Shown: positions 36,054-44,368 of the stretch, piece after piece | Layout: every line of letters begins with the position of its first letter | Numbering within the stretch: the stretch's first letter is position 1 | Assembly: GCA_963710645.1 (NCBI GenBank) | Contig: CAVQBD010000002.1 | Coordinates: 434,001 to 498,000 of the forward strand | Source of the DNA: FEB-10 sp963710645 | GTDB taxonomy: Bacteria; Acidobacteriota; Thermoanaerobaculia; Thermoanaerobaculales; Sulfomarinibacteraceae | Length of the DNA: 64,000 nt | Reading direction: 5' to 3' | Translations under genes and position numbers: made by a program | Notes under the pieces: generated by a model | Database searches by the model: none | Seen by the model: only the letters and a program-made list of their open reading frames with translations | What the model was told of the DNA's origin: nothing

Positions 36054-36824
36054 TCAAAATATCCGGTACTCGAGCGTCACCAGAGCCGATTTTCGCTGTC
36101 CGAAGCCCCCCTGGAGAATGAGGACAAAGTGCTCGGACAGGCCCGCAACGCCACCGATCATGTAGTTCCACGGTTCCTGACCCTCGAGCACCACCTTGTA
36201 GGGCACCGAGCCCAGGTACGGCAGGTCGTAGATCCCCTCGTGGGTTTCTTCGACGTTCTGGTACATGGCGCCAATCCACACCGCGCCACCGTCGAAGTGG
36301 AGTCCGATCTTGGGTGTGACAATCTGGGCCTCGATTGTGGATGAGGACACGTCGAGGTCGGTGGTCGTGTAGTCGTACGCCACGGCTCCGAACCAGCTCT
36401 TGCCGCCCACGGCAAGTACCAGCCCCGCTCCGTAGACGGTGCCGTCGATGTCGATGGACAGGTTGTCCAGCCCGGTGGGAAGACCGATGTCGAATCCACG
36501 AAGGTTGACCTCGGTCGTACTGTCGATTTGGCCGACCAATCCGAACACGTTGAGAAAAGGAAGCAACCAATAGTCGATTCGGACGTGGGTGCTGACGGTC
36601 CGATTCTCCACTGGAAGATCTTCGAGCGCCGCACCCTCCAGACCGGGCACCCCGAGCTCCAGACTCTTGATCTGGTAGGGCTGTTCCTGGTTGTAGATGG
36701 ACAGACCAAGGCCCAGTTTGTTCGGTATCTCGATCTCGGACAATTTTGACTGGGAGTGGGCGGTCGGAAGACCGACCAAAAGAGACGCCATGATCAGAGA
36801 CAAGACCACGATCCTCTTCATCAT
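36054..36824 (-). CDS. Outer-membrane beta-barrel protein
   Basis: 256 aa. Signal peptide MMKRIVVLSLIMASLL ending at AHS/AQS, then amphipathic beta-strands throughout (STHVRIDYWLLPFLNVFGLVG, WFGAVAYDYTTTDLD) and a terminal aromatic residue in ALVTLEYRIF, the classic C-terminal signal for insertion by BamA. No pore-specific motif identifies substrate. Twin ATG codons at 36824 and 36821 have only a weak GGGG upstream; the open frame beyond is not coding. Same strand as the neighbouring lipoprotein. Confidence 0.85.
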   Translation of the reverse strand: MMKRIVVLSLIMASLLVGLPTAHSQSKLSEIEIPNKLGLGLSIYNQEQPYQIKSLELGVPGLEGAALEDLPVENRTVSTHVRIDYWLLPFLNVFGLVGQIDSTTEVNLRGFDIGLPTGLDNLSIDIDGTVYGAGLVLAVGGKSWFGAVAYDYTTTDLDVSSSTIEAQIVTPKIGLHFDGGAVWIGAMYQNVEETHEGIYDLPYLGSVPYKVVLEGQEPWNYMIGGVAGLSEHFVLILQGGFGQRKSALVTLEYRIF

Positions 36825-37126
36825 TGTGAAACCCCGTCCATTGCGCTCCCGACCGGCGACTCCTGATCGGGTACCCTCCTGATACAGGTGTTTTTTTCGC
36901 TCAAACATTGTTGCATGGCTCTTTGGAGGAGGTCGAGGTCCAGTCGGCGTAATATTGGGTTCGATCCTCGTGATGGGTCGCGTGACCTGTAGATGATCGC
37001 GAAGGTTGACGCCGCAACTCGGCACTCTCCGCGACGTATCTCCATGGGGTGGAAATTGTGAAACATGTGGCAGTTATGGGTCGTGAATCTGGGGCCGCAG
37101 CCGACTCGTGCCGGTGAGGTTGAGGC
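36825..37126. other. Divergent intergenic region
   Basis: About 300 bases between the barrel gene (minus) and the first kinase-TPR gene (plus), so it must carry promoters for both. No clear -35/-10 pair, operator palindrome or hairpin stands out by eye. Confidence 0.4.
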
Positions 37127-39766
37127 ATGATCGCCGACTTTCACCGACGGGCCAAAGAGCTCTTCCTGGCTGCGTGCGACATTGCGGTTGAGGACCGCGA
37201 CGCCTTTTTCGCCGCAGAATGTGGAAGTGATGTGGCCCTGCGAGAAGAGGTTGAGTCCTTGCTCCGGTTTCATGAACTGGAAATGAGCCGTGACGGGACA
37301 ACGTCTTTCGTCAGCTTCGACTGTGCACCACCCGAGACCATCGGCAACTATCGCCTGTTGCGGAAGGTGGGCGAGGGTGGGATGGGCGAGGTGTATGAGG
37401 CCGAGCAGGAGCGACCCGTTCGCCGCCGCGTGGCCATCAAGGTGATCAAGTGGGGGATGGATACCAAGGAGGTGGTCGCTCGATTCGAATCCGAGCGCCA
37501 GGCCCTCGCCCTGATGGACCATCCCAATGTGGCAAAGGTCTTCGAGGCTGGTACGACCGAGCAGGGTCGCCCCTTTTTCGCCATGGAGTTCGTCAAGGGC
37601 GTACCGATCACCGAGTACTGCGACACCCATCGGCTGGCGACCGATGATCGATTGGAGATTTTCATTGCTGTCTGTGAGGCGGTCCAACACGCCCACCAGA
37701 AGGGCATCATTCACCGCGACATCAAACCCTCCAACATCCTGGTCGCCGTGCAAGACGATCGAGCGGTTTCGAAGATCATTGATTTCGGAGTCGCAAAGGC
37801 GACCTCACAACGACTCACCGAGCGGACGGTCTTTACCGAACTCGGTCAGTGGATCGGGACGCCCGAGTACATGAGCCCTGAGCAGGCGGAGATGACCGGC
37901 CTCGATATCGATACACGGACCGATGTCTATTCGTTGGGAATCGTGCTGTATGAGCTCCTCGTGGGTGCCCAGCCCTTCGACGGCTCCACCCTGCGCGATG
38001 CCGGATTCGATGAAATGCGACGCCGGATACGCGAGGACGAGCCGCCCCGACCGTCAACGAGGGTCAGCAGCCTCGGTGTGGGTTCCGATGTGGCGGCGAA
38101 GCGACGGCGACCCGATATGGCATCCCTGGCAAAGGAACTCAAGGGCGATCTGGACTGGATCGTCATGAAGGCGATCGACAAGGACCGGACCCGGCGCTAC
38201 CCGACGCCAATGGACCTTGCCGATGACGTGAACCGCCATCTGCAGAACGAGCCTGTGGAGGCAAGCCCCCCGAGCGCCGCCTATAGGTTTCGCAAATTTG
38301 TTCGGCGAAACCGACTGGCCGTGGCCGCAGCGGCTGCGGTCTTCCTCGTGTTACTGGCAGGAATCGTCGGGACGACCGTGGGTCTTGTTCGGGCGCAACG
38401 CGAGGCGAACGCGGCCCGGCAGGTGGTGCGGTTCATGTCGGGGATTTTTTGGGGGATGAACCCAGGCGCGCCCTCTCAACAGGCCTCTTCAATTGAGGGC
38501 GTGTTGGATTCGGGCGCTGATCGAATCGACCGCGAACTCGGCGGACAGCCCCTTGTGGCGGCGGAGCTGAAGACCATTATCGGCCAGGTGTATTCGGGTC
38601 TCGGACACCATCAGAAGGCTCGGCCCCTGTTGGAAGACGCCCTGGCAACCCGGCTCGACGTCCTCGGTGAAAATAACGAGAGCGTTGCCCGCAGCCTCTT
38701 CCTCGTAGCGAACAACCGCCTCAACCACGGCGATCCCGCCGCCGCCAGGCCGCTGATCGAGCAGGTGTTGTCCATCGACGAAGAGCGTTACGGAAACAAC
38801 AGCGCTGCTGTGGGTATCACCGTGGGGTTGTTGGCTATTGCGGATTGGCGGCTTGGCGAATTCGATTCGGCGCTGGAAAACTGTGATCGGGCGATCGCCA
38901 TTCTCGAGCAATCGGTGGGTACTGATCACACACAGTACGCCGACGTCCTCATCTACAAGCTCATAATATCGAGGGAGTTTGGCGAACTTGATGAAGCGGA
39001 GTCCCTGGGACGACAGGCCCTGGCCATTTACAGAGAAGCGCTTGGTGAGGATCATGTCGCGGTGGGCATGGCCATGCTCGAGTTGGGTATTGTCCTGCAG
39101 CTGAAGGGTGACAGGACGACCGCTCGGACCCTGTTCGAGGACTCTCTTGCCATCCACGAGGCAGTCCTGGGTCGCGACCATGTGAGAGTCTCTTTTCCCC
39201 TGGCCGAGCTTGGTAGGGCAATCATGCTCGACGGGGACAACGAGACAGCGAAGCCGTTCCTCGAACGCGCGCTACAGATTCGCGAACGAGCCCTGGGCCC
39301 TGATCACCCGGACCTGCTATGGGTTCTGAGGCCGTACGGCAGTCTGCAGAGAAGATTGGGAGACGCTGACAGGGCTCTGGCAATCTACGATCGCGCGATC
39401 GAGATTGCCGAAGGAGCTTTCGGCCCGAACCACATAGACGTCGCCCGCACCCTGGGTTCCATTGGCTACACCATCTACAGAACCGATCCCGAAGAGGCCC
39501 GCCGTCTCTATGAGGGGTCCCTGGCAATCCGGCAGTCGGTCTACGGAGAGAACCACAAGCTGACTGGCGTGACGTGCTACGCGCTTGCCTGCATCGCAGC
39601 GATACAGGGAGACCGTGAGGACGCACTGCGGTATTTCCGTCAGACCCTCGACACCGGATGGTCATGGAACGGGATCCCGGAGGACCCGGATCTGGACAGC
39701 CTTCGCGGCGACCCCGAGTTCGACGAGATGATGGTCGAAATGGTGCAACGCCTCGAGGACCATTGA
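37127..39766 (+). CDS. Ser/Thr protein kinase with TPR tail (copy 1)
   Basis: 879 aa. A short N-terminal helical module (LFLAACDIAVEDRDAFF) precedes a complete Hanks kinase domain (~70-345: VGEGGMGEVYEAEQ, catalytic Lys in VAIKVIKW, HRDIKPSN, IIDFGVAKA, GTPEYMSPEQ). One membrane helix follows (~400-420, VFLVLLAGIVGTTVGLV), then a long extracytoplasmic tetratricopeptide array (~440-850) ending DPDLDSLRGDPEFDEMM. The TPRs probably sense or hold protein partners in the periplasm while the kinase signals inside. It is a close paralogue of the gene at 44369-47119. GAGGTTGAGGC precedes ATG 37127. Confidence 0.94.
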   Translation: MIADFHRRAKELFLAACDIAVEDRDAFFAAECGSDVALREEVESLLRFHELEMSRDGTTSFVSFDCAPPETIGNYRLLRKVGEGGMGEVYEAEQERPVRRRVAIKVIKWGMDTKEVVARFESERQALALMDHPNVAKVFEAGTTEQGRPFFAMEFVKGVPITEYCDTHRLATDDRLEIFIAVCEAVQHAHQKGIIHRDIKPSNILVAVQDDRAVSKIIDFGVAKATSQRLTERTVFTELGQWIGTPEYMSPEQAEMTGLDIDTRTDVYSLGIVLYELLVGAQPFDGSTLRDAGFDEMRRRIREDEPPRPSTRVSSLGVGSDVAAKRRRPDMASLAKELKGDLDWIVMKAIDKDRTRRYPTPMDLADDVNRHLQNEPVEASPPSAAYRFRKFVRRNRLAVAAAAAVFLVLLAGIVGTTVGLVRAQREANAARQVVRFMSGIFWGMNPGAPSQQASSIEGVLDSGADRIDRELGGQPLVAAELKTIIGQVYSGLGHHQKARPLLEDALATRLDVLGENNESVARSLFLVANNRLNHGDPAAARPLIEQVLSIDEERYGNNSAAVGITVGLLAIADWRLGEFDSALENCDRAIAILEQSVGTDHTQYADVLIYKLIISREFGELDEAESLGRQALAIYREALGEDHVAVGMAMLELGIVLQLKGDRTTARTLFEDSLAIHEAVLGRDHVRVSFPLAELGRAIMLDGDNETAKPFLERALQIRERALGPDHPDLLWVLRPYGSLQRRLGDADRALAIYDRAIEIAEGAFGPNHIDVARTLGSIGYTIYRTDPEEARRLYEGSLAIRQSVYGENHKLTGVTCYALACIAAIQGDREDALRYFRQTLDTGWSWNGIPEDPDLDSLRGDPEFDEMMVEMVQRLEDH

Positions 39767-39785
39767 TCGGCTTGGTTGGATCGGG

Positions 39786-42700
39786 TCAGAACATCATGGG
39801 AATCGTGGTCGGGTCGTTGGTCGCGTTGTCGATGACCGAGCCATAGGCGATGATCCCTCCACCTGTCGAGACGGTCACCGTGGCGTAGCCGCCGTCGATG
39901 TCATTCCTGTCGGCGATCCGCGCGAAGGGTTCCTGGAGCTGGATGCGCTCATATGCCGCCAGAGTTCGCGTGGTCTGTCCGATCTGATGGCCTTCACCGC
40001 TGAACAGCCGTACTTTAACGGTCGCCTGGACGTTGCCCGTGTTCAAAAGCCCGATATTTGTGCGGAATGCCTCATTTTGTTGCAGCTGGGGGAGCCATAC
40101 GCTTGCTCCGGACTCTACGGTGGAACTGCGGGACGTACCGTCGATGAACTGGCCGAAAGTGCCTTCGTCGCCCGTGTTGTAGGTCCGCGAGCTCGCGAGG
40201 ACCAGAGCGTCGGAAAAGACTTCGAGGCTTCCACCGCCAACCATATCCATCTCGGCCACAACGTCTCGCACGGTGATCTGTTCGCCGTGCTCTAGCTGCA
40301 TGATCATCGTGTCGGCCCCGCCGTTGTCACCGCGGTACCGGATTTCGGTGGTTGCAGCAGCGCCCGACCGGTTGAGCAGACAGAGGTCGGTCCGCCACAG
40401 ACTGCCATGAGCACCGTCGGCGCTCGCCGCCGCCGCGACCCACAGGTCGGTGAATCCGGGATCGAGTTTCATGGGAATCGTGGTTGGGTCATCGGTCAGA
40501 TTGTCGACCACTGAAGCGTAGGTCACCACGTGTTGGCCGAAGAGCACCGAGACAACGGCATAGCCGGAGGCGATGTCGGTGCGGCCCCCCTGAACCCGGA
40601 AAGGACGATTGACTTGGATGGTCGTCTCGGGCGGCACCGTCTTGATGAAGTTGGCGATGGGCAGGCTGTCGCCGTCGAAGAGCGCGACCTCGACCTCGGC
40701 CGGCCTCTTCCAGCCGTTGTGGATGCCGATATTGGTGCGAAAGGCGTCGTTCTCGGCAAGCTGCATGAGCACCGCCTCATCGCCGGTCTCGAGACCGCCG
40801 GCGGGCGTCGAGCTGCCGAGAAACTGACCAAACGTGCCGTTGGGGGCCAGATTGTAGGTTCTCGAGGTGACGGTGAGGGGCTCGGACGAAAACACCCGAA
40901 GCGGGTTCGATCCGGTCGCACCGAACTCAGCCATGACATCATCGAGAGTGCGGTACTCACCGGGCGCCAGAACGAGTTCGCGGTCGAGGAAGCGGGCGGG
41001 GCGGTAGAGACGGAGACGGATGGAGTTGGCCAATTCAGACCGATTGAGCAATCCCACGTCGGATCGCCATGCGCTGTCGCCCACGCCATCGGAGCTGGCG
41101 ACTACAGGGATCCACGACTCGGTGGGTGCGGCGCCCACCGGATCGAGCGAAACGCCCACCGACTGCCAGAGGTCGTGATCGGGCCACTGGGTGATCTCCG
41201 GGAAGTCGATGGTCTGGGCGAAGGGGTCCTTGTTGGTGAGCATGATGAAGCCGATTCCGTCGCTGCGCCACAGCGCGAGGGTATGGACTCCAGCGCCGCC
41301 GCCTCCGTGGGCCCATACGTCCAGGCCGTCGTCGAGATCGGTCAGCCAACCGATGGTGTGGTCTTCGATAAAGAAGAAGTTCTCGTCGTACCACCCGCGG
41401 CCGTAGCCCACCTCTTCGCACACAGGGAAGGGCATTTCAAGCATCTCGGCTCGGGTTTCCGGGGTCAAGAGCCCGTCGGCGTCTCCGGTATCGAATACCT
41501 TCGAAATAAACCTTGCCAGATCGGGGGCGGACATCACCCAGCCGCCAGCGCCGACCGCGTTCTCCAGTGGTGGCCGGTAGGGGTCGCCCTCGAAGCCATC
41601 GTAGTCCACCTCGGTCGGAGCCAGCTCGGATTCAAGTCCGTGGGCCACCCGGGCCCGACCGATGCCCGCCGAGTGGAACAGATTTTCGAGTACATATTCG
41701 GGGTACTTCTGGCCGGTGGTGTGCCCGACCATCATGTCGAGCGTGATGTAACCGTAATTGTTATAATCCCAGCCGGTTTCGGGATCGAAAATGAAGGGGT
41801 GGCTGACGATGTACGACATGATCTCGTCGTTGGTTGGGGGCGGACCCGCTCCCACAGCCTCAGCGACTTTGTCGGCGACCTCGTAGACGTTGTCCTCGGC
41901 GTACATCCCGCTGGTGTGGGTCACCAGATGGTCCACGGTGACCTCATCGAGCCGCGGATCGGTCTCTTCACCCGGCAGCGCCTGCAGGTCCAGGACCGCC
42001 GTCGCGTGGGTGTCGTAGGACATCGAACCACGGTCAATGAGCTGGTGAACGGCGACCGAGGTCACGGCTTTGGCGATGCTGCCGATCCTGAAGAGCGCCG
42101 TCGGCTCGACGGGTTCGACGTCGGGTTCGCCCCAACTGAAGCCACGGGCATAGACCAGGCGACCGTCCTTGGTGATGGCCGCACTAGCGTCACGGATGCC
42201 GTACTCCTGCATGATGTCCCGCATCATGTCGTCGACGCCGCTCAGCTCCGGGACGTTACGGCCGGTGGTAGCGAAACGTCGACGGTCGGTGACGGCCGGC
42301 AGGATCTCATTGACGATCACGTCTAGAATGGCCCGCACCTGCAGGGCGGCTGCCTGATCGGTGGAACCGGTGTTCGAGTGCACCGCCACAACCAGCTTGA
42401 GGCTTGGCACGCAGAAAATAAACTGACCGCCGTAACCCAGCGCCATGTAGATGTCGTGGTCGGTCCCGCGGTCGAGCCACCACAAAAAGCCGTAGCGCAA
42501 ATCGGTGAGCGGCCCCATATCGCCGAGCTGAACCAACGGATAGGTCGACAGGTTCAGCCAGTACTTGGACACGATGTGCTCACCCTGCCAGGATCCGCCG
42601 TCGATGGTGAGGACGCCGAGTTTGGCGAGGTCGTGGGTGCGGAGGTGGAGACCGTGGCCGCCGGCGTAGTAGCCGCCGGTGAGCTGCCAGCTGCGCTCGG

Positions 42701-43331
42701 TGATGCCCAGGGGACCGAAGAGGACCTGGTCGGCAAACTCCAAGGTGGTCATGCCGGTGGCTTCGGTGAGCACCACCGACAGCAGATGACTCGCCGCGGT
42801 GTTATAGAGCCATACCGTTCCCGGCGTCGCCGCCAGTGGCCTGGACAGGATATCGCCCACGGGATCGATGCCATTCATCCAGGCCACAACGTTGTCCTCA
42901 TTCCAATCAAAGCCCGACGTCATGGTCAGGAGGTGCCAGATAAGAATCTCCTGTTTGGCCGGGTCGTCAGGTACGAGGTGTTCGGGCAGGTAGTCCACCA
43001 TCCGGGCCGTCAGCCCGTCCTCAATCAGACCCTGTTCGATGGCAATCCCGATGAGCATGGAGGTGACGCTCTTGGTCACCGACCAGGACTGTCGCAGAAG
43101 CTCCGGCGGACCGAACCAGTGACGCTCCTCGAGGAGGTATCCGTCCCGGACGACGGCCATGGAGCGCACGTACCCCAGGGATTGAGCAGAATCGAAGGCG
43201 GCGTCGAGCGCGTCTCCATCAACGTTCCGTTCCTCCGGAGTCGCGCTGGGCAGCGGGTCGAAGCTCCATGCGGGGGTCGTGATCAGGATGAGACAACCGA
43301 CGATCGTGGCGAACCGAAGCACGAGCTTCAT
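39786..43331 (-). CDS. Secreted double beta-lactamase-domain protein with repeat C-terminus
   Basis: 1181 aa, about three times a single serine hydrolase. Signal peptide, then two full beta-lactamase/esterase domains: first with SVTK at 84-87 and YNT at 176, second with SIAK at 418-421 and YNN at 523, plus a late WAHGGGGAGV motif. Residues ~735-1181 are two related ~210-residue beta-rich repeats, each starting like DSAWRSDVGLLNRS and ending like VVDNLTDDPTTIPM. The repeats probably mediate surface attachment or binding. Substrate likely peptidoglycan peptides or esters, not shown. Ribosome site GGAGGT seven bases before ATG 43331. It sits between the two kinase-TPR paralogues and downstream of a micro-ORF on the same strand. 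Confidence 0.9.
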   Translation of the reverse strand: MKLVLRFATIVGCLILITTPAWSFDPLPSATPEERNVDGDALDAAFDSAQSLGYVRSMAVVRDGYLLEERHWFGPPELLRQSWSVTKSVTSMLIGIAIEQGLIEDGLTARMVDYLPEHLVPDDPAKQEILIWHLLTMTSGFDWNEDNVVAWMNGIDPVGDILSRPLAATPGTVWLYNTAASHLLSVVLTEATGMTTLEFADQVLFGPLGITERSWQLTGGYYAGGHGLHLRTHDLAKLGVLTIDGGSWQGEHIVSKYWLNLSTYPLVQLGDMGPLTDLRYGFLWWLDRGTDHDIYMALGYGGQFIFCVPSLKLVVAVHSNTGSTDQAAALQVRAILDVIVNEILPAVTDRRRFATTGRNVPELSGVDDMMRDIMQEYGIRDASAAITKDGRLVYARGFSWGEPDVEPVEPTALFRIGSIAKAVTSVAVHQLIDRGSMSYDTHATAVLDLQALPGEETDPRLDEVTVDHLVTHTSGMYAEDNVYEVADKVAEAVGAGPPPTNDEIMSYIVSHPFIFDPETGWDYNNYGYITLDMMVGHTTGQKYPEYVLENLFHSAGIGRARVAHGLESELAPTEVDYDGFEGDPYRPPLENAVGAGGWVMSAPDLARFISKVFDTGDADGLLTPETRAEMLEMPFPVCEEVGYGRGWYDENFFFIEDHTIGWLTDLDDGLDVWAHGGGGAGVHTLALWRSDGIGFIMLTNKDPFAQTIDFPEITQWPDHDLWQSVGVSLDPVGAAPTESWIPVVASSDGVGDSAWRSDVGLLNRSELANSIRLRLYRPARFLDRELVLAPGEYRTLDDVMAEFGATGSNPLRVFSSEPLTVTSRTYNLAPNGTFGQFLGSSTPAGGLETGDEAVLMQLAENDAFRTNIGIHNGWKRPAEVEVALFDGDSLPIANFIKTVPPETTIQVNRPFRVQGGRTDIASGYAVVSVLFGQHVVTYASVVDNLTDDPTTIPMKLDPGFTDLWVAAAASADGAHGSLWRTDLCLLNRSGAAATTEIRYRGDNGGADTMIMQLEHGEQITVRDVVAEMDMVGGGSLEVFSDALVLASSRTYNTGDEGTFGQFIDGTSRSSTVESGASVWLPQLQQNEAFRTNIGLLNTGNVQATVKVRLFSGEGHQIGQTTRTLAAYERIQLQEPFARIADRNDIDGGYATVTVSTGGGIIAYGSVIDNATNDPTTIPMMF

Positions 43332-43452
43332 GCCAAACCTCCGTGCCCCTCGTGGGGGCGAACAAAGAAAGAGTCAACTCGAGAAAGTTGGTTGGTGGTA
43401 CGGACTCCTGGTCCGATGGTTGTGATGAGCGGGGTCTTGGTGAACATGTCAA

Positions 43453-43581
43453 TCAGAAACAAAGCGCGATGATGGTGAAGACCACGATGATGATCAGGCA
43501 GGCGATTGCGGTCATGGCACCCTCTCCGGGTCCGCCCCGTTGCGATTCGTCGTGAAATCGATTCTGATCATGCGTTTCCAT
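43453..43581 (-). CDS. Candidate 42-residue single-helix membrane peptide
   Basis: A short frame from ATG 43581: a hydrophilic start (METHDQNRFHDESQRGG) followed by an uninterrupted hydrophobic helix (MTAIACLIIIVVFTIIALCF) and a stop. The internal ATG at 43515 has an excellent ribosome site (GGAGAGGGTGCC) and would give the 20-residue helix alone; either start is possible. It lies 121 bp upstream of the double beta-lactamase gene on the same strand and may be a leader or a regulatory membrane peptide. No homologue can be named. Confidence 0.5.
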   Translation of the reverse strand: METHDQNRFHDESQRGGPGEGAMTAIACLIIIVVFTIIALCF

Positions 43582-43795
43582 GGCCCGGGTCTCCGTTCAG
43601 AGTATCGGCCCATCGCTGGGGAGGGCTGCCGCCGGAAATAATCCACCCTCAATTCAGATAGCGACGCGAGGCCGTGGATGCCGCAGAGGTACAGTCGGTG
43701 ATTCGAAGCCGGCGAAATATGCCATACTCGCTGACCAGGGAGCCACACCCGAATTGGACGACACCAGAACCCGCGCCACTGCGATTGTGACGGCC

Positions 43796-44347
43796 ATGAC
43801 CGAGGCCGGGGTCACCGACAAGGCGACCGCCGAAGAGTTGATGCCGCTGGTGTACGACGAGCTCCGCCGCCTGGCCAGGGGTTACATGAGTCGGGAGACC
43901 CCGGGCCACACGCTGCAACCCACGGCGCTGGTCCACGAGGCGTACCTGCGGCTCGTGGACACGTCGCAGATCTCCTGGCAGGGCAGAACACATTTCTTCG
44001 CCGTTGGAGCCCGGGTCATGCGCCGGCTGCTGATCGACCATGCGCGTGGCCGGGGCCGGCAGAAACGGGGAGGCGAGTGGCACCGGGTCACCTTTTCGGA
44101 GGTCCTGCCACACACGGCGGACAATGAGATGGATCTCCACCAGGTGCTCGGACTCAACGACGCCATCGACCGGCTGGCCGAGCTGGACGAGCGACAGGCG
44201 GCGGTGGTGGAACTCCGTTTCTTTGGTGGTCTGACGGTTCCGGAAGTTGCTCAGGTTCTCGGAGTCTCACAGCGCACCATCGAGGGTGATTGGACCCACG
44301 CCAGGGCGTGGCTGAAACGTGAGCTGGCCAGGTCCGTAGAACCATAG
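43796..44347 (+). CDS. ECF-type RNA polymerase sigma factor
   Basis: 183 aa from ATG 43796. Region 2 is seen in MPLVYDELRRLARGYM and HTLQPTALVHEAYLRLVD, with FFAVGARVMRRLLIDHARGRG; region 4 helix-turn-helix in LRFFGGLTVPEVAQVLGVSQRTIEGDWTHARAWL (given here in two parts: the scaffold LTVPEVAQVLGVSQ and the recognition part RTIEGDW). This YDELRRLA family is found with TPR-tailed Ser/Thr kinases in Acidobacteria and Planctomycetes. The start is uncertain: GTG 43787 or TTG 43754 are in frame and might be used, and none has a good ribosome site. It precedes a kinase gene by 21 bp, so the two probably form an operon. Confidence 0.88.
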   Translation: MTEAGVTDKATAEELMPLVYDELRRLARGYMSRETPGHTLQPTALVHEAYLRLVDTSQISWQGRTHFFAVGARVMRRLLIDHARGRGRQKRGGEWHRVTFSEVLPHTADNEMDLHQVLGLNDAIDRLAELDERQAAVVELRFFGGLTVPEVAQVLGVSQRTIEGDWTHARAWLKRELARSVEP

Positions 44348-44368
44348 GGCCGGGTCTCTGGATCATCG

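Noticed and set aside
40530..42326. Plus-strand open frame of 598 codons
   Set aside because: It is antisense to the double beta-lactamase gene, whose catalytic motifs are on the minus strand; long antisense frames are common in GC-rich DNA.
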